Source: Taklimakanibacter sp021828105
GTDB lineage: Bacteria; Pseudomonadota; Alphaproteobacteria; Rhizobiales; Aestuariivirgaceae
Assembly: GCA_021828105.1 (NCBI GenBank)
Contig: JAKATG010000004.1
Location: forward strand, 1-64,000
Direction of reading: 5' to 3'
DNA: 64,000 nt
Both the position numbers and the translations under genes were made by a program. Every line of letters starts with the position of its first letter. Positions within the stretch are counted from its first letter, which is position 1. Below the pieces are notes generated by a model. That model made no database searches. It worked only from the letters and a program-made list of their open reading frames with translations, and had not been told where the DNA came from. Shown in pieces: positions 8,325 to 17,829 of this stretch.

Positions 8325-9212
8325 TCAAGGGCGCGATCCCGCGAAGCGCTCGGCGAGAAAGTCGATGAACAGGCGGACCTTGGCGGCGAGGAAGCGCGTC
8401 GGCGGATAGATGGCATAGAGATCGATCGGTTTCGGCTCGAATCCATCGAGCAGCGCCACGAGCGTGCCCTTCTGCAGCTCGTCGCGCACCAGGAAAGCCG
8501 GAATGAGCGCGATGCCGAGACCCGCCAGCGCCGCGACCCGCAAGGCATCGCCATTGTTGGAGCACAGGCGATAGCGGATCGAAACCGACGAGCGGACACC
8601 GCGCAGCGCCCATTCGCTCTGGGCGGACGGCTTGCCATAGTGCAGGGCGGCATGGGACTTGAGATCGTCCGGTCCGCGCGGCCGGCCATGTTTTTCGATG
8701 TAGGCGGGCGACGCATAGAGGCCCATCTCGATCTGCGCCAGCTTGCGGGCGGCGAGGCTCGAATCCTCGAGGGTGCCGATGCGCAAGGTCACATCGAAGC
8801 CCTCGTCATAAGGATCGACGAAGCGGTCGTTCAGGATGAGCGCCACCTGAAGCTCGGGATAGCGCGCCATGAACTGGGCCACCGCCGGCGCGGCATGGCT
8901 CACCCCGAAGGACATGGGCGCGTTGATCTTGAGGAGCCCCGTGGGCTCGTTGTGGAGCGCAGCGACGGCCCGGTCCGCCTCTTCGAGATCGGCCAATAAG
9001 GCGCGGCAACGCTCCAGATAGGCATAGCCGCTGTCGGTCAGCCTGACGCTGCGGGTCGAGCGCTTGAGGAGTTGCGCGCCCAGCGCCTCCTCGAGGGCTG
9101 CGATCTGCCGGCTTGCCGCCGATTTGGACAGGCCAAGCTCCTGCGCCGCTGCGGAGAAGCCCCCTTCCTCGGCAACCGAAACGAAAGCCCTGATAGCGGC
9201 CAGCTTGTCCAT
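8325..9212 (-). CDS. LysR-family transcriptional regulator
   Basis: 295 residues. The N-terminal winged helix-turn-helix reads MDKLAAIRAFVSVAEEGGFS then LSKSAASRQIAALEEALG, the standard LysR pattern, followed by a PBP-type effector domain (about 90-290) with IRYRLCSNNGDALRVAALAG, a family block. It is divergent from the pirin and FMN-reductase genes, which it probably controls. The start codon abuts a perfect palindrome (9213-9235) that leaves no room for a Shine-Dalgarno, so the operator and the translation start overlap. Confidence 0.92.
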   Translation of the reverse strand: MDKLAAIRAFVSVAEEGGFSAAAQELGLSKSAASRQIAALEEALGAQLLKRSTRSVRLTDSGYAYLERCRALLADLEEADRAVAALHNEPTGLLKINAPMSFGVSHAAPAVAQFMARYPELQVALILNDRFVDPYDEGFDVTLRIGTLEDSSLAARKLAQIEMGLYASPAYIEKHGRPRGPDDLKSHAALHYGKPSAQSEWALRGVRSSVSIRYRLCSNNGDALRVAALAGLGIALIPAFLVRDELQKGTLVALLDGFEPKPIDLYAIYPPTRFLAAKVRLFIDFLAERFAGSRP

Positions 9213-9235
9213 ATTGTTGCGTTTATAGCAACAAT
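9213..9235. promoter_or_regulatory. Palindromic operator in the LysR/pirin divergent region
   Basis: ATTGTTGC (9213-9220) and GCAACAAT (9228-9235) are perfect inverted 8-base arms with a 7-base spacer. It fits the LysR T-N11-A binding pattern and lies between the two divergent genes, directly against the LysR start codon. Autoregulation and control of the pirin gene are inferred. Confidence 0.65.
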
Positions 9236-9311
9236 AATTCCCAAACTGAAGAGATTGTCTTGCTCATCTCGGTGAATATCTTTCCCGCAGTTCGATCAGC
9301 AGGAGAAACCC

Positions 9312-10010
9312 ATGATCATTCCTCGCAAAGCTCAAGACCGCGGCCAGGCCGATTTCGGCTGGCTCGACAGCCGTCACAGCTTCTCTTTCGGCCAGTATTA
9401 CGATCCCGATCACATGGGCTTTGGCGCGCTTCGGGTCATCAATGACGACCGGGTGGCGGCCGGCGCCGGCTTCGACACGCACGGCCACAAGGACATGGAG
9501 ATCTTCTCTTATGTCCTGGAGGGGGCCTTGGCGCATCGCGATTCGCTGGGATCCGGATCGGTGATCCGGCCGGGCGACGTGCAGCTCATGTCGGCCGGCA
9601 CCGGCATCCGCCATTCCGAATTCAACGCCTCTGAGTCCGATCCGGTACATTTCCTCCAGATCTGGATCATCCCGGAGAAGCAGGGGCTGGCACCCGCCTA
9701 CGCCGAGAAGCACTTCCCGCAAGCAGAGCGGCGCAACCGGTTAAGGCTCATCGTCTCGCCCGACGGGCGTGACGGCTCGCTCAAAATCCATCAAGATGCC
9801 GCCATTCATGCCAGTGTGCTCGAGAAGGGGGCGCGCCTCACGCAAGCGCTCGAGCCCGATCGGCGTTACTGGCTGCATGTGGCGAGGGGTACACTCGATG
9901 TTAACGGCCATGCCGCCATGGAGGGCGACGGGCTTGCCATCACCAAGGAAGGAAGCCTGACGCTTGCCGCCCAGGTCCCGTCAGAAATCCTGCTATTCGA
10001 TCTCAAATAG
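9312..10010 (+). CDS. Pirin family protein (YhhW-type, cupin)
   Basis: 232 residues, the usual length of bacterial pirins such as YhhW. The first cupin domain carries the metal ligands in GAGFDTHGHKDMEIFSYVLEG (in part) and later GTGIRHSEFNASE, and the start has DRGQADFGWLDSRHSFSFGQ, a family signature. Pirins of this group act as quercetin 2,3-dioxygenases in vitro; the natural role is unclear and often linked to stress. AGGAGAAA precedes the ATG. The FMN reductase follows 9 bases downstream, so the two form an operon. Confidence 0.92.
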   Translation: MIIPRKAQDRGQADFGWLDSRHSFSFGQYYDPDHMGFGALRVINDDRVAAGAGFDTHGHKDMEIFSYVLEGALAHRDSLGSGSVIRPGDVQLMSAGTGIRHSEFNASESDPVHFLQIWIIPEKQGLAPAYAEKHFPQAERRNRLRLIVSPDGRDGSLKIHQDAAIHASVLEKGARLTQALEPDRRYWLHVARGTLDVNGHAAMEGDGLAITKEGSLTLAAQVPSEILLFDLK

Positions 10011-10019
10011 GAGAACATG

Positions 10020-10556
10020 ATGAAAATTCTCGCCATCACCGGAGCGCTCCGCAAGGACTCTTGGAATACGCAGCTCTTGCGGGCGGTGAAGGAGCTGGCG
10101 CCTCCGGAGATGGCGATCGAGATCGTGACCTTGCACGGCGTGCCGCTCTATGACGGCGATGAGGAAGACAAGCACGGCGTGCCGACGAGTGTGAAGGCGC
10201 TCCAGGAAAAAGTGCGGGAGGCCGACGGGGTGATCATCTCGACGCCCGAATACAACTTCTCGGTCCCGGGCGTTCTCAAGAACGGCCTCGACTGGATGTC
10301 GCGTTCGGGCAATCCGTTCAAATGGAAGCGCGTCGGCGTGATGGGCGCCTCCGAAGGCCCCATCGGCACCGGGCGCTCGCAATATCATTTACGGCAGAAC
10401 CTGGTCGGGCTCGAAGCCATCACCATGCCGAAGCCCGAGATCTTCGTCGCCCTGGCGGATAAGAAATTCGCCCATGGCAAGCTCACCGACGAGACGACGA
10501 AGAAGATTATCGTGACCTGGCTCGCCGCCTTCAAGGACTGGGTGAAGCGCGGCTAG
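10020..10556 (+). CDS. NAD(P)H-dependent FMN reductase (flavodoxin-like)
   Basis: 178 residues with a flavodoxin-like fold: beta-1 ILAITGALRKDSWNTQLL gives the FMN phosphate loop, and DGVIISTPEYNFSVPGVLKNGLDW (in part STPEYNFSVPG) is the conserved isoalloxazine-binding block of the ArsH/ChrR/YieF family. It reduces FMN, quinones or azo compounds with NAD(P)H. Two ATGs lie in tandem at 10017 and 10020; the second is better spaced from AGGAG. It shares an operon with pirin under likely LysR control, which suggests a response to an aromatic or redox-active compound. Confidence 0.9.
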   Translation: MKILAITGALRKDSWNTQLLRAVKELAPPEMAIEIVTLHGVPLYDGDEEDKHGVPTSVKALQEKVREADGVIISTPEYNFSVPGVLKNGLDWMSRSGNPFKWKRVGVMGASEGPIGTGRSQYHLRQNLVGLEAITMPKPEIFVALADKKFAHGKLTDETTKKIIVTWLAAFKDWVKRG

Positions 10557-10571
10557 GCCGGGAGCTCGGCT

Positions 10572-10877
10572 TCAAGGCACCACATAGAGACAGGGCTTCG
10601 CCTTGACGATGCAATAGAATTGGTTGCCGGTCCAATTACAGTCCTGCGACTTGGACGCGGCGATGGGCCAGACCGACCAGGCAAGACCGTATTGGTTCTT
10701 GGCCTGGGTCGTCCAGAAAGTCTTGGCCGACTTCGCGGCCTTGGCCCTGAGATTGCCCACGGCTTCCGCCTGGACGTAGCTCGTCTTGCATTGATAGGCT
10801 TGCGCCCCGCTCGTCGCGAACGTGACCGCAAGGATGGCAGCGGCGGCATAGGCAGCCGCCCGGCTATGGATCGACAT
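10572..10877 (-). CDS. Small exported hypothetical protein
   Basis: 101 residues. A Sec signal peptide (residues 1-27, ending GAQA) precedes a mature part of about 74 residues with four Cys (QCKTSY, QDCNWTG, FYCIVKAKPC), which can form two disulfides, and a repeating Ala/Lys-rich helix (NLRAKAAKSAKTFWTTQAK). I do not recognise the family with certainty. It stands alone on the minus strand, convergent with the FMN reductase. Confidence 0.7.
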   Translation of the reverse strand: MSIHSRAAAYAAAAILAVTFATSGAQAYQCKTSYVQAEAVGNLRAKAAKSAKTFWTTQAKNQYGLAWSVWPIAASKSQDCNWTGNQFYCIVKAKPCLYVVP

Positions 10878-11031
10878 AGGCGTAACTCCAGCATAGGGAG
10901 CCGTTGCAAGCTCCGGATCGACACGGCTTTCAACCGCGAATGACGGGAACTTTAAGATGGCGCCGCTGTGAGGAGGCTGAACGGGCGTTTCATCTGCGGT
11001 TCATGCCGAGACGCCCTTGAGTGTCATGCTG

Positions 11032-11075
11032 AAAAGCGTGACGGCTTCAAATTGAAGGCCATCACGCTTTGTTTT
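11032..11075 (-). terminator. Intrinsic terminator of the repeat-bearing exported protein gene
   Basis: AAAGCGTGACGGCTTCAA and TTGAAGGCCATCACGCTTT pair almost fully (one bulge). On the minus strand the stem is followed by CTTTTC, and it begins 11 bases after the stop at 11086. The plus-strand side ends GTTTTGT, so it may work in both directions. Confidence 0.65.
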
Positions 11076-11085
11076 GTCCGGTGAG

Positions 11086-11790
11086 CTAGATCTCGCGCGC
11101 GTCCAGGATGCGGCCGGTGCGCGAGCTCAGCTTGATTTCGAACGTGTCGCCATATCGCCGGCCAAGATAGGTAAAGACGCGCCCGTCGCATTCGACGATC
11201 CGCACCCGGGCGAAGCGCTCGCTGACGATTTCCGCCCCTTCGCGGCAACTCACTCGATAGGGATCGATATAGTAGTAAGGCTCGTCCCAATAGGGCTGCG
11301 GATACCAGAAGCCGCCGAAGTAGAAGCGGTACTTCTTGTCCTTGTGGCGCCGGCGCTCATGCCGATCGGGGTTGTACTTCCATTTGCTGCGGTCCGCCTG
11401 GCGCACCCGCTTCTTGTCGATGACGACGTCATCGTCGCCGCCTTTCTGGTACTGGTCGCCTTGCGGGGGCTTCCACTTGCGCTTCATGGACGTGCCCTGA
11501 TCCGGCCCATCGTCGCCGATCTCCGCCTGGTTATCCGGTTGCGGCTTCCATTTGCGCTTCATCGACGTGCCCTGGTCCGGTCCGTTCTGGCCATCCGGCA
11601 GCTCGTACTGTTTACGCTTGCCTGAATAGCCCTCGTCCTGGCCGACATCGGGACCGCCGCCATTGCCGCCGGGGACGCAGTCGATGCATTTGCGCCACGT
11701 CTTTTCCTGGGCGGTCGCAAAATGGGAGGCGCCGAGGCTGGCCAGCGCCAGGGCGGAAGCAAAAATGGTCAATTTGACCAAGCGGGTCAT
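11086..11790 (-). CDS. Exported hypothetical protein with repeated DQGTSMKRKWKP units
   Basis: 234 residues from ATG at 11790, which follows GGAGAG. A signal peptide (residues 1-28, ending ATAQ) leads into a low-complexity region with two identical GPDQGTSMKRKWKP units and a degenerate third (GQDEGYSGKRKQYE). A very basic linker (RHERRRHKDKKYR) and a Tyr/Trp-rich stretch (FYFGGFWYPQPYW) follow. The last about 60 residues (GAEIVSERFARVRIVECDGR onward) resemble the conserved tail of many small Rhizobiales exported proteins with a PepSY-like feel. Function unknown. Confidence 0.75.
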   Translation of the reverse strand: MTRLVKLTIFASALALASLGASHFATAQEKTWRKCIDCVPGGNGGGPDVGQDEGYSGKRKQYELPDGQNGPDQGTSMKRKWKPQPDNQAEIGDDGPDQGTSMKRKWKPPQGDQYQKGGDDDVVIDKKRVRQADRSKWKYNPDRHERRRHKDKKYRFYFGGFWYPQPYWDEPYYYIDPYRVSCREGAEIVSERFARVRIVECDGRVFTYLGRRYGDTFEIKLSSRTGRILDAREI

Positions 11791-11863
11791 TTTTCTCTCC
11801 TGAATCGAGCGCAAAGAGACGCGAGCGCTCGGCTTGATCATTGACGCCAAGAAACGGGCGAAT

Positions 11864-12538
11864 TTAAGCCGCGAGCGTGGTGGCGCCGGTGCGGATCGCC
11901 GCGATGTTCCGGGCATAGGCCCTGGCATCGCCGGTGAACACGGCCGAGCCCGCGACGAGTGCATTGGCGCCGGCCCTCACCACCAGGGGGGCGGTCTCCG
12001 CCGTGATGCCGCCATCGACCTCGATGTCGATGTCGCGGCCCTGCACCAGGTCGCGGGTCTCGCGGATCTTCTCGATCATGGCCGGGATAAAGCTCTGGCC
12101 GCCGAAGCCCGGATTGACCGTCATTAGGAGGATGAGGTCCAGCCGCTCGAGCACATGCTTGATATGGGCGACGGGCGTTGCCGGGTTGAGCGCGACGCCG
12201 GCCCGCTTGCCGAGCGCCTTCACCGTCTGCAGCGAGCGGTCGAGATGGGGACCGGCCTCGGCGTGGACGGTGATGCTGTCGGCGCCGGCCTTGGCGAAGG
12301 CTTCGAGATAGCGGTCGACGGGTGCGATCATCAGATGGACGTCGAAAGGCTTCTTCGTCACCTTTCGGATCGAATTCATCACCACCGGTCCGAAGCTGAT
12401 ATTGGGCACGAAATGCCCGTCCATCACATCGATATGGATCCAGTCGGCGCCCGCTTCATCGATGGCGCGCACCTCATCGCCGAGCTTGGCGAAATCGGCG
12501 GAGAGGATCGAGGGTGCGATGCGTAAGGGGCGGACCAT
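11864..12538 (-). CDS. rpe: Ribulose-phosphate 3-epimerase
   Basis: 224 residues, normal for Rpe. It interconverts ribulose 5-phosphate and xylulose 5-phosphate in the pentose phosphate and Calvin pathways. Seen: RIAPSILSADFAKLG at the start, the metal site HIDVMDGHFVPNISFG, VNPGFGGQSFI, and the phosphate-binding EVDGGI. The ATG at 12538 begins one base after the gap stop codon, so the two are surely co-transcribed and coupled. An upstream extension of the frame lies inside gap and is not real. Confidence 0.96.
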   Translation of the reverse strand: MVRPLRIAPSILSADFAKLGDEVRAIDEAGADWIHIDVMDGHFVPNISFGPVVMNSIRKVTKKPFDVHLMIAPVDRYLEAFAKAGADSITVHAEAGPHLDRSLQTVKALGKRAGVALNPATPVAHIKHVLERLDLILLMTVNPGFGGQSFIPAMIEKIRETRDLVQGRDIDIEVDGGITAETAPLVVRAGANALVAGSAVFTGDARAYARNIAAIRTGATTLAA

Positions 12539-12539
12539 C

Positions 12540-13547
<1,008 letters not shown>

Positions 13548-13683
13548 GTCTCTCTCCTATTCCAAGCTCCGAAACTGTGGGTTTCGCTTATAGACGACCT
13601 GGGAGCCGGGGGAAGGGAAAATGGCCGCCCGCGCCATCTGCCCGCAGGGACCTAGCGGAAGACATGCGCCCAAATCATAGCTG

Positions 13684-13713
13684 AGCTTACAGTAGCGAGC
13701 GTTATAGTAAGCT
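13684..13713. promoter_or_regulatory. Inverted repeat upstream of the MarR-EmrAB operon
   Basis: AGCTTAC (13684-13690) and GTAAGCT (13707-13713) are perfect 7-base arms 16 bases apart, 38 bases before the marR start. MarR proteins bind such palindromes and repress their own operon. A TATATT at 13721 may be a -10 element. Confidence 0.5.
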
Positions 13714-13750
13714 TGCTTATTATATTGAGCCACCCTAAATTCCCCTCATC

Positions 13751-14224
13751 ATGAAACCCGAACATGCATCCATTGGTCTCCTTCTGATCGATGCGGGGCG
13801 CGTGCTGCGCAAGCGCTTCGAGCAGAATGTGCGCGGCACCGGCCTGACCCGCGCGCAGTGGCAAGTCCTCAAGGAGATCTATGTCAAGGAAGGCATCAAC
13901 CAGGGAGCGCTTGCCGAGCTCCTCGAGGTCGAGCCGATCACCGTCGGCCGCCTGATCGACCGGCTGGAGAATGCCGGCCTCATCGAGCGCCGCCCCAATC
14001 CCGCCGACCGGCGCGCCTGGTCGCTCTATCTGCTGCCGGCCGCCCATCCGCTGCTCGATACCCTGAAAGTCATCGCCGGCGAGACGCGCGCCGAGCTCCT
14101 CCAGGGCATGAGCGATGCCGAGATCGACGAGGCCATGCGCCTCCTCACCAAGATGAAAGACAACCTCACCGCCATCATGAATGACGAGGGCGATGAGAGG
14201 AGAGTTGGCAATGTCCGTCGCTGA
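13751..14224 (+). CDS. MarR-family transcriptional regulator of the efflux operon
   Basis: 157 residues, typical MarR size. The winged helix reads LTRAQWQVLKEIYVKEGINQ, then LAELLEVEPITVGRLIDRLE as the recognition region, and RRPNPADRRAWSLYL as the wing. It is the first gene of a marR-emrA-emrB operon; its end overlaps the emrA start by 14 bases. It probably represses the pump and releases DNA on binding a phenolic or lipophilic drug. Confidence 0.92.
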   Translation: MKPEHASIGLLLIDAGRVLRKRFEQNVRGTGLTRAQWQVLKEIYVKEGINQGALAELLEVEPITVGRLIDRLENAGLIERRPNPADRRAWSLYLLPAAHPLLDTLKVIAGETRAELLQGMSDAEIDEAMRLLTKMKDNLTAIMNDEGDERRVGNVRR

Positions 14225-15332
14225 AGCAAAACAGGAAACCGGCAATGTGGTCGAGCTGCCGGTTCAGCCGAAGAGGCGCGACCGCCGCAAGCTCATCCGT
14301 CTCGGCCTCCTCGTGCTCGGCCCGCTCGTCGCTTTGGGTGTCGCGGGCGAGATGTATCTCACGGGTGGGCGCTATGTCGAGACCGACAATGCCTATATCC
14401 GCGCCCCCATCATGAATGTCGCGACCGACGTGCCGGGCACCGTCGCTGACGTCGCGGTGCGCGAGAACCAGCATGTCGAGAAGGGTGCACTCTTGTTCAC
14501 CCTCGATCCCGTGCCCTTCCGCATCGCGCTGGCCGGCGCCAAGGCACAGCTCGGCATGGTCCGCAACGACCTTACAGCACTCCAGGCCACCTATCGCCAG
14601 AACCTGTCCGCCATCGATCAGGCAAAATCGTCGCTCGATTATGCGCAAGCGACCTATGACCGCCAGCTCAGCCTGCAGAAGCGTGGTGTCGCCGCCCAGG
14701 CCTCGCTCGATGAGGCGCGCCGCGATCTCATGACCGCGCAGGAGCAATTGCGCGGCGCCCAGCGCGCCGCCGACGCAACGCTCTCGCAACTCGGCGGCAA
14801 CGCTACAGGTCCGGTCGACGACCATCCGCGCATCCATGAGGCGCAATCCGCCATCGACAAGGCCGAACGCGATCTCAGTCATGCGACCATCCTCGCACCC
14901 TGGTCCGGCACCGTGGCCAATGTCGAGAATCTGCGCTCCGGCGCCTATGTGACCGCCGGCCAGCCGGCCTTGAGCCTGGTCGCCAGCGACGATCTGTGGG
15001 TCGAGGCCAATCCCAAGGAGACCGATCTCACCCATCTCAAGGTCGGCGATGAAGCCACGGTCAGCGTCGATGCCTATCCGGCCTATAGCTGGAAGGCGAA
15101 GGTCACGAGTCTGAGCCCCGCGACCGGTGCCGAATTCTCGGTGCTGCCGCCGCAGAATGCCTCCGGCAACTGGGTGAAGGTGGTGCAGCGTGTGCCGGTG
15201 AAGCTCGCTCTTGAAGCGGCGCCGGATGCGCCGCAGCTCACTTCCGGCATGAGCGTCGACGTCTCGATCGACACCGGCCATCGCCGCAGCCTGTGGTCGA
15301 TGTTCGGCTCGACCGCGAAGGCGGCCGATTAA
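14211..15332 (+). CDS. emrA: EmrA-type membrane fusion protein (HlyD family)
   Basis: 373 residues counted from ATG at 14211 (AGGAGAG ahead). One N-terminal membrane helix (LIRLGLLVLGPLVALGVAGE) follows a basic cytoplasmic tail. Then come the lipoyl half-motif (VPGTVADVAVRENQHVEKG), an alpha-hairpin coiled coil (about 110-210) and the second lipoyl/beta-barrel part (ILAPWSGTVANVENLRSGAY). It spans the periplasm and links the EmrB pump to an outer-membrane channel. No TolC-like gene is nearby, so the channel must be encoded elsewhere. Confidence 0.92.
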   Translation: MSVAEAKQETGNVVELPVQPKRRDRRKLIRLGLLVLGPLVALGVAGEMYLTGGRYVETDNAYIRAPIMNVATDVPGTVADVAVRENQHVEKGALLFTLDPVPFRIALAGAKAQLGMVRNDLTALQATYRQNLSAIDQAKSSLDYAQATYDRQLSLQKRGVAAQASLDEARRDLMTAQEQLRGAQRAADATLSQLGGNATGPVDDHPRIHEAQSAIDKAERDLSHATILAPWSGTVANVENLRSGAYVTAGQPALSLVASDDLWVEANPKETDLTHLKVGDEATVSVDAYPAYSWKAKVTSLSPATGAEFSVLPPQNASGNWVKVVQRVPVKLALEAAPDAPQLTSGMSVDVSIDTGHRRSLWSMFGSTAKAAD

Positions 15333-15344
15333 GGTCCGAGGGCA

Positions 15345-16868
15345 ATGGAGGCTCCCTCCCATCGCGGCATCATCACGGTTTGCGTGATGCTCGCCACGAT
15401 CATGCAGGCGCTCGACACGACCATCGCCAATGTCGCGCTGCCCTACATGATGGGCTCGCTCTCGGCGACACTCGACCAGATCAACTGGGTGCTGACCTCC
15501 TATATCGTCGCCGCCGCCATCATGATCCCGGTCACCGGCTTCATGGTGACGCGCTTCGGGCGCAAGCCCGTTTTCATGATCGCGGTGGCGGGCTTCACCG
15601 TCGCCTCGGTGCTGTGCGGGCTCGCGACCTCGCTCGACCAGATGGTGCTCTACCGCCTGTTGCAGGGCGTGTTCGGCGCGCCCCTCGTCCCCTTGTCGCA
15701 ATCGGTGCTGCTCGATTCCTATCCGCGCGAGCGCCACGGCTCGGCCATGGCGATCTGGGGCGTCGGCGTGATGGTAGGCCCTATCCTCGGGCCGACGCTC
15801 GGCGGCTGGCTCACCGAATATTACAACTGGCGCTGGGTGTTCTTCATCAATGTGCCGATCGGCGTCCTCACCATCGCCGGTCTCATGACCTATCTCTCCG
15901 ACACGCCGCGCAGCGCCAAAGCGAGCTTCGACTGGACCGGCTTCCTGTTGCTGGCGCTCGCCATCGGCAGCCTTCAGATGATGCTCGACCGCGGCGAGAA
16001 TCTCGACTGGTTCTCCTCGACCGAGATCATGATCGAGGCCGGCCTCGCCGTCACAGCCTTCTACATGTTCATCGTCCATATGATGACGTCGGACAATCCG
16101 TTCATCGAGCCCAAGATCTTCGCCGACCGCAATTTCTCCGTCGGCCTCATCGCCATCTTCATCGTCGGCATCATCCTGCTCGCCACCATGGCGCTGCTGA
16201 CGCCCTTCCTGCAGCAGATCCTCGATTATCCGGTGCTGACCGCGGGGCTCGTCATGGCGCCGCGCGGCGTCGGCACCATGATCGCCATGATGATCGTCGG
16301 CCGGGTGATCTCGCGCATCGATCCGCGTCTCATCTTCGCCTTCGGCCTCTCCTTGATCGCCTTCACTTTGTGGGAGATGACCTATTTCACCACCGATGTA
16401 TCGCAGGCGACGATCATCCGCACCGGCATCGTCCAGGGCCTGGGGCTGGGCTTCGTCTTCGTGCCGCTCTCGACCGTCACTTTCGCGACCCTCGAGCCGC
16501 GCTACCGCACCCAGGGAACCTCGCTCTTCAGCCTCATGCGCAATATCGGCTCGAGCATCGGCATCTCGATCGTGATCTTCCTCCTGACCCGCAATACCGC
16601 CGTCATGCATGCCGATCTCGCGAGCCACGTGACGCCGTTCAATCTCGGCCTTCATATGCCGGGCATGGACTGGATCTGGGACATGACGACGCTTGCCGGC
16701 AAGGCGGCGCTCAATGGCGAGGTCACCAAGCAGGCGAGCGTCATCGCCTATGGCAACGACTATCTCCTGATGATGTATGTGGCGCTGGCATCGCTGCCGC
16801 TCGCCCTGTTGCTGTCGAAGCCCGGCAAGGTGCCAGCGGGCGCGCCCGCTGGCGCCGTGGCGGATTGA
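15345..16868 (+). CDS. emrB: EmrB-type multidrug MFS transporter (DHA2 family)
   Basis: 507 residues with about 14 membrane segments, the DHA2 architecture. It opens with LATIMQALDTTIANVALPYM, the motif D1 block of the family, and carries the antiporter motif GVMVGPILGPTLGGWLTEYY (motif C). It uses the proton gradient to export drugs together with EmrA, 12 bases upstream. A long open frame on the opposite strand is a codon-usage shadow. Confidence 0.94.
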   Translation: MEAPSHRGIITVCVMLATIMQALDTTIANVALPYMMGSLSATLDQINWVLTSYIVAAAIMIPVTGFMVTRFGRKPVFMIAVAGFTVASVLCGLATSLDQMVLYRLLQGVFGAPLVPLSQSVLLDSYPRERHGSAMAIWGVGVMVGPILGPTLGGWLTEYYNWRWVFFINVPIGVLTIAGLMTYLSDTPRSAKASFDWTGFLLLALAIGSLQMMLDRGENLDWFSSTEIMIEAGLAVTAFYMFIVHMMTSDNPFIEPKIFADRNFSVGLIAIFIVGIILLATMALLTPFLQQILDYPVLTAGLVMAPRGVGTMIAMMIVGRVISRIDPRLIFAFGLSLIAFTLWEMTYFTTDVSQATIIRTGIVQGLGLGFVFVPLSTVTFATLEPRYRTQGTSLFSLMRNIGSSIGISIVIFLLTRNTAVMHADLASHVTPFNLGLHMPGMDWIWDMTTLAGKAALNGEVTKQASVIAYGNDYLLMMYVALASLPLALLLSKPGKVPAGAPAGAVAD

Positions 16869-16879
16869 TGCCTGGAACG

Positions 16880-17191
16880 CTACCGCTCTTCCGGTGGAAT
16901 GTCCCTGAGCCGCTGGCTTAGGGCGGCAATATTATCGCGGTCGTAGGACAGGGACATGCGCTTCGTGGAGGCCGGCCGTTTGGCGAGCGACAGGCCGGGC
17001 CGCCACTCGGTCGTGGGCCGGATCGGCCGCGGCGCGAAGCCGCCGCCGCAATTCGGGCAGACATTGGTGAGCACGTTGTCGACGCAGTCGGCGCAGAATG
17101 TGCATTCATAGGTGCAGATCCGGGCCAGCGTCGATTGCGGCGGCAGGTCCCGGTCGCAACATTCGCAGTTCGGACGCAGTTCGAGGGCCAT
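16880..17191 (-). CDS. DUF1272 domain protein, small zinc-ribbon-like
   Basis: 103 residues. The start MALELRPNCECCDRDLPP is the usual DUF1272 start and has GAGGTG six bases before its ATG at 17191; a GTG at 17200 is possible. Eight Cys in pairs (CECC, CTYECTFC, CADC, CPNC) should bind two zinc ions. The last 45 residues are an unconserved basic tail longer than in most members. Function of the family unknown. Confidence 0.85.
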   Translation of the reverse strand: MALELRPNCECCDRDLPPQSTLARICTYECTFCADCVDNVLTNVCPNCGGGFAPRPIRPTTEWRPGLSLAKRPASTKRMSLSYDRDNIAALSQRLRDIPPEER

Positions 17192-17273
17192 GGCATTCAC
17201 CTCATGTGGGAGGGCAAGCTAGCGAAGGGCGCCGGGCGGTGCATGACAACGAACCCTCGAATACCGCCAACCG

Positions 17274-17798
17274 TCATAGAGCGAGCGCAGCCGAGGCGGT
17301 GAAGCGCATATCGAAGGCGGGCGGCCGGCGCAGCGTCTGGTAGATGACGCAATAGCGCTCGGTCAGCTCGATCAGGCTGGCGAGCTGCTTCTCATCGGCA
17401 TCGCTGTCGAGATCGAAGCTGAGGCGGATAGTCTGGAACGCGACGGGCACCTTGTCATTGACGGCGAGCACGCCGCGCAGATCGACATCGCCCTCGGCCT
17501 TGACCGTCCCGCTGCGGATATCGATGCCGAGCGTCGTCGCCATGGCGCAGACGGTGACGCCGGCGCAGGCGACGAGCGCCTCGAGCAGCATATCGCCCGA
17601 GCACGCCTGCATTCCGCTGCCGCCGGTGGCGCGATGCAGCCCCGCCTCGACCAGGGCCCGGCCGGTGTCGATCTTGCAGGCGATCGCCGGCTCATCGAGC
17701 GCGCCTTCGACCTTGAGCGTCAGCATCGCCGCTTCGGCGTCTTTGGCATATTTGTCCTTGAACGGTGCTTGCAGCACGCGCAATCCTTCCGCGTTCAC
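17274..17798 (-). CDS. OsmC-family protein
   Basis: 174 residues. The OsmC/Ohr fold shows in the first Cys block (LLEALVACAGVTVCAMA) and the second reactive Cys in ELTERYCVIYQTL. Such proteins reduce organic hydroperoxides or act in related thiol chemistry. The start is GTG at 17798 with GGAGAG upstream. The subgroup (YhfA-like, OsmC proper or Ohr) cannot be fixed by eye. It lies 31 bases after the GlxA-type regulator on the same strand. Confidence 0.85.
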   Translation of the reverse strand: MNAEGLRVLQAPFKDKYAKDAEAAMLTLKVEGALDEPAIACKIDTGRALVEAGLHRATGGSGMQACSGDMLLEALVACAGVTVCAMATTLGIDIRSGTVKAEGDVDLRGVLAVNDKVPVAFQTIRLSFDLDSDADEKQLASLIELTERYCVIYQTLRRPPAFDMRFTASAALAL

Positions 17799-17829
17799 GT
17801 CGCTCTCCTTCTCACTTTGTTAAAACTAT

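Noticed and set aside
14175..16655. 826-codon open frame on the minus strand opposite emrA-emrB
   Set aside because: It lies fully against two clear efflux genes, has His/Asp/Arg-rich composition typical of antisense shadow in GC-rich DNA, and no domain.
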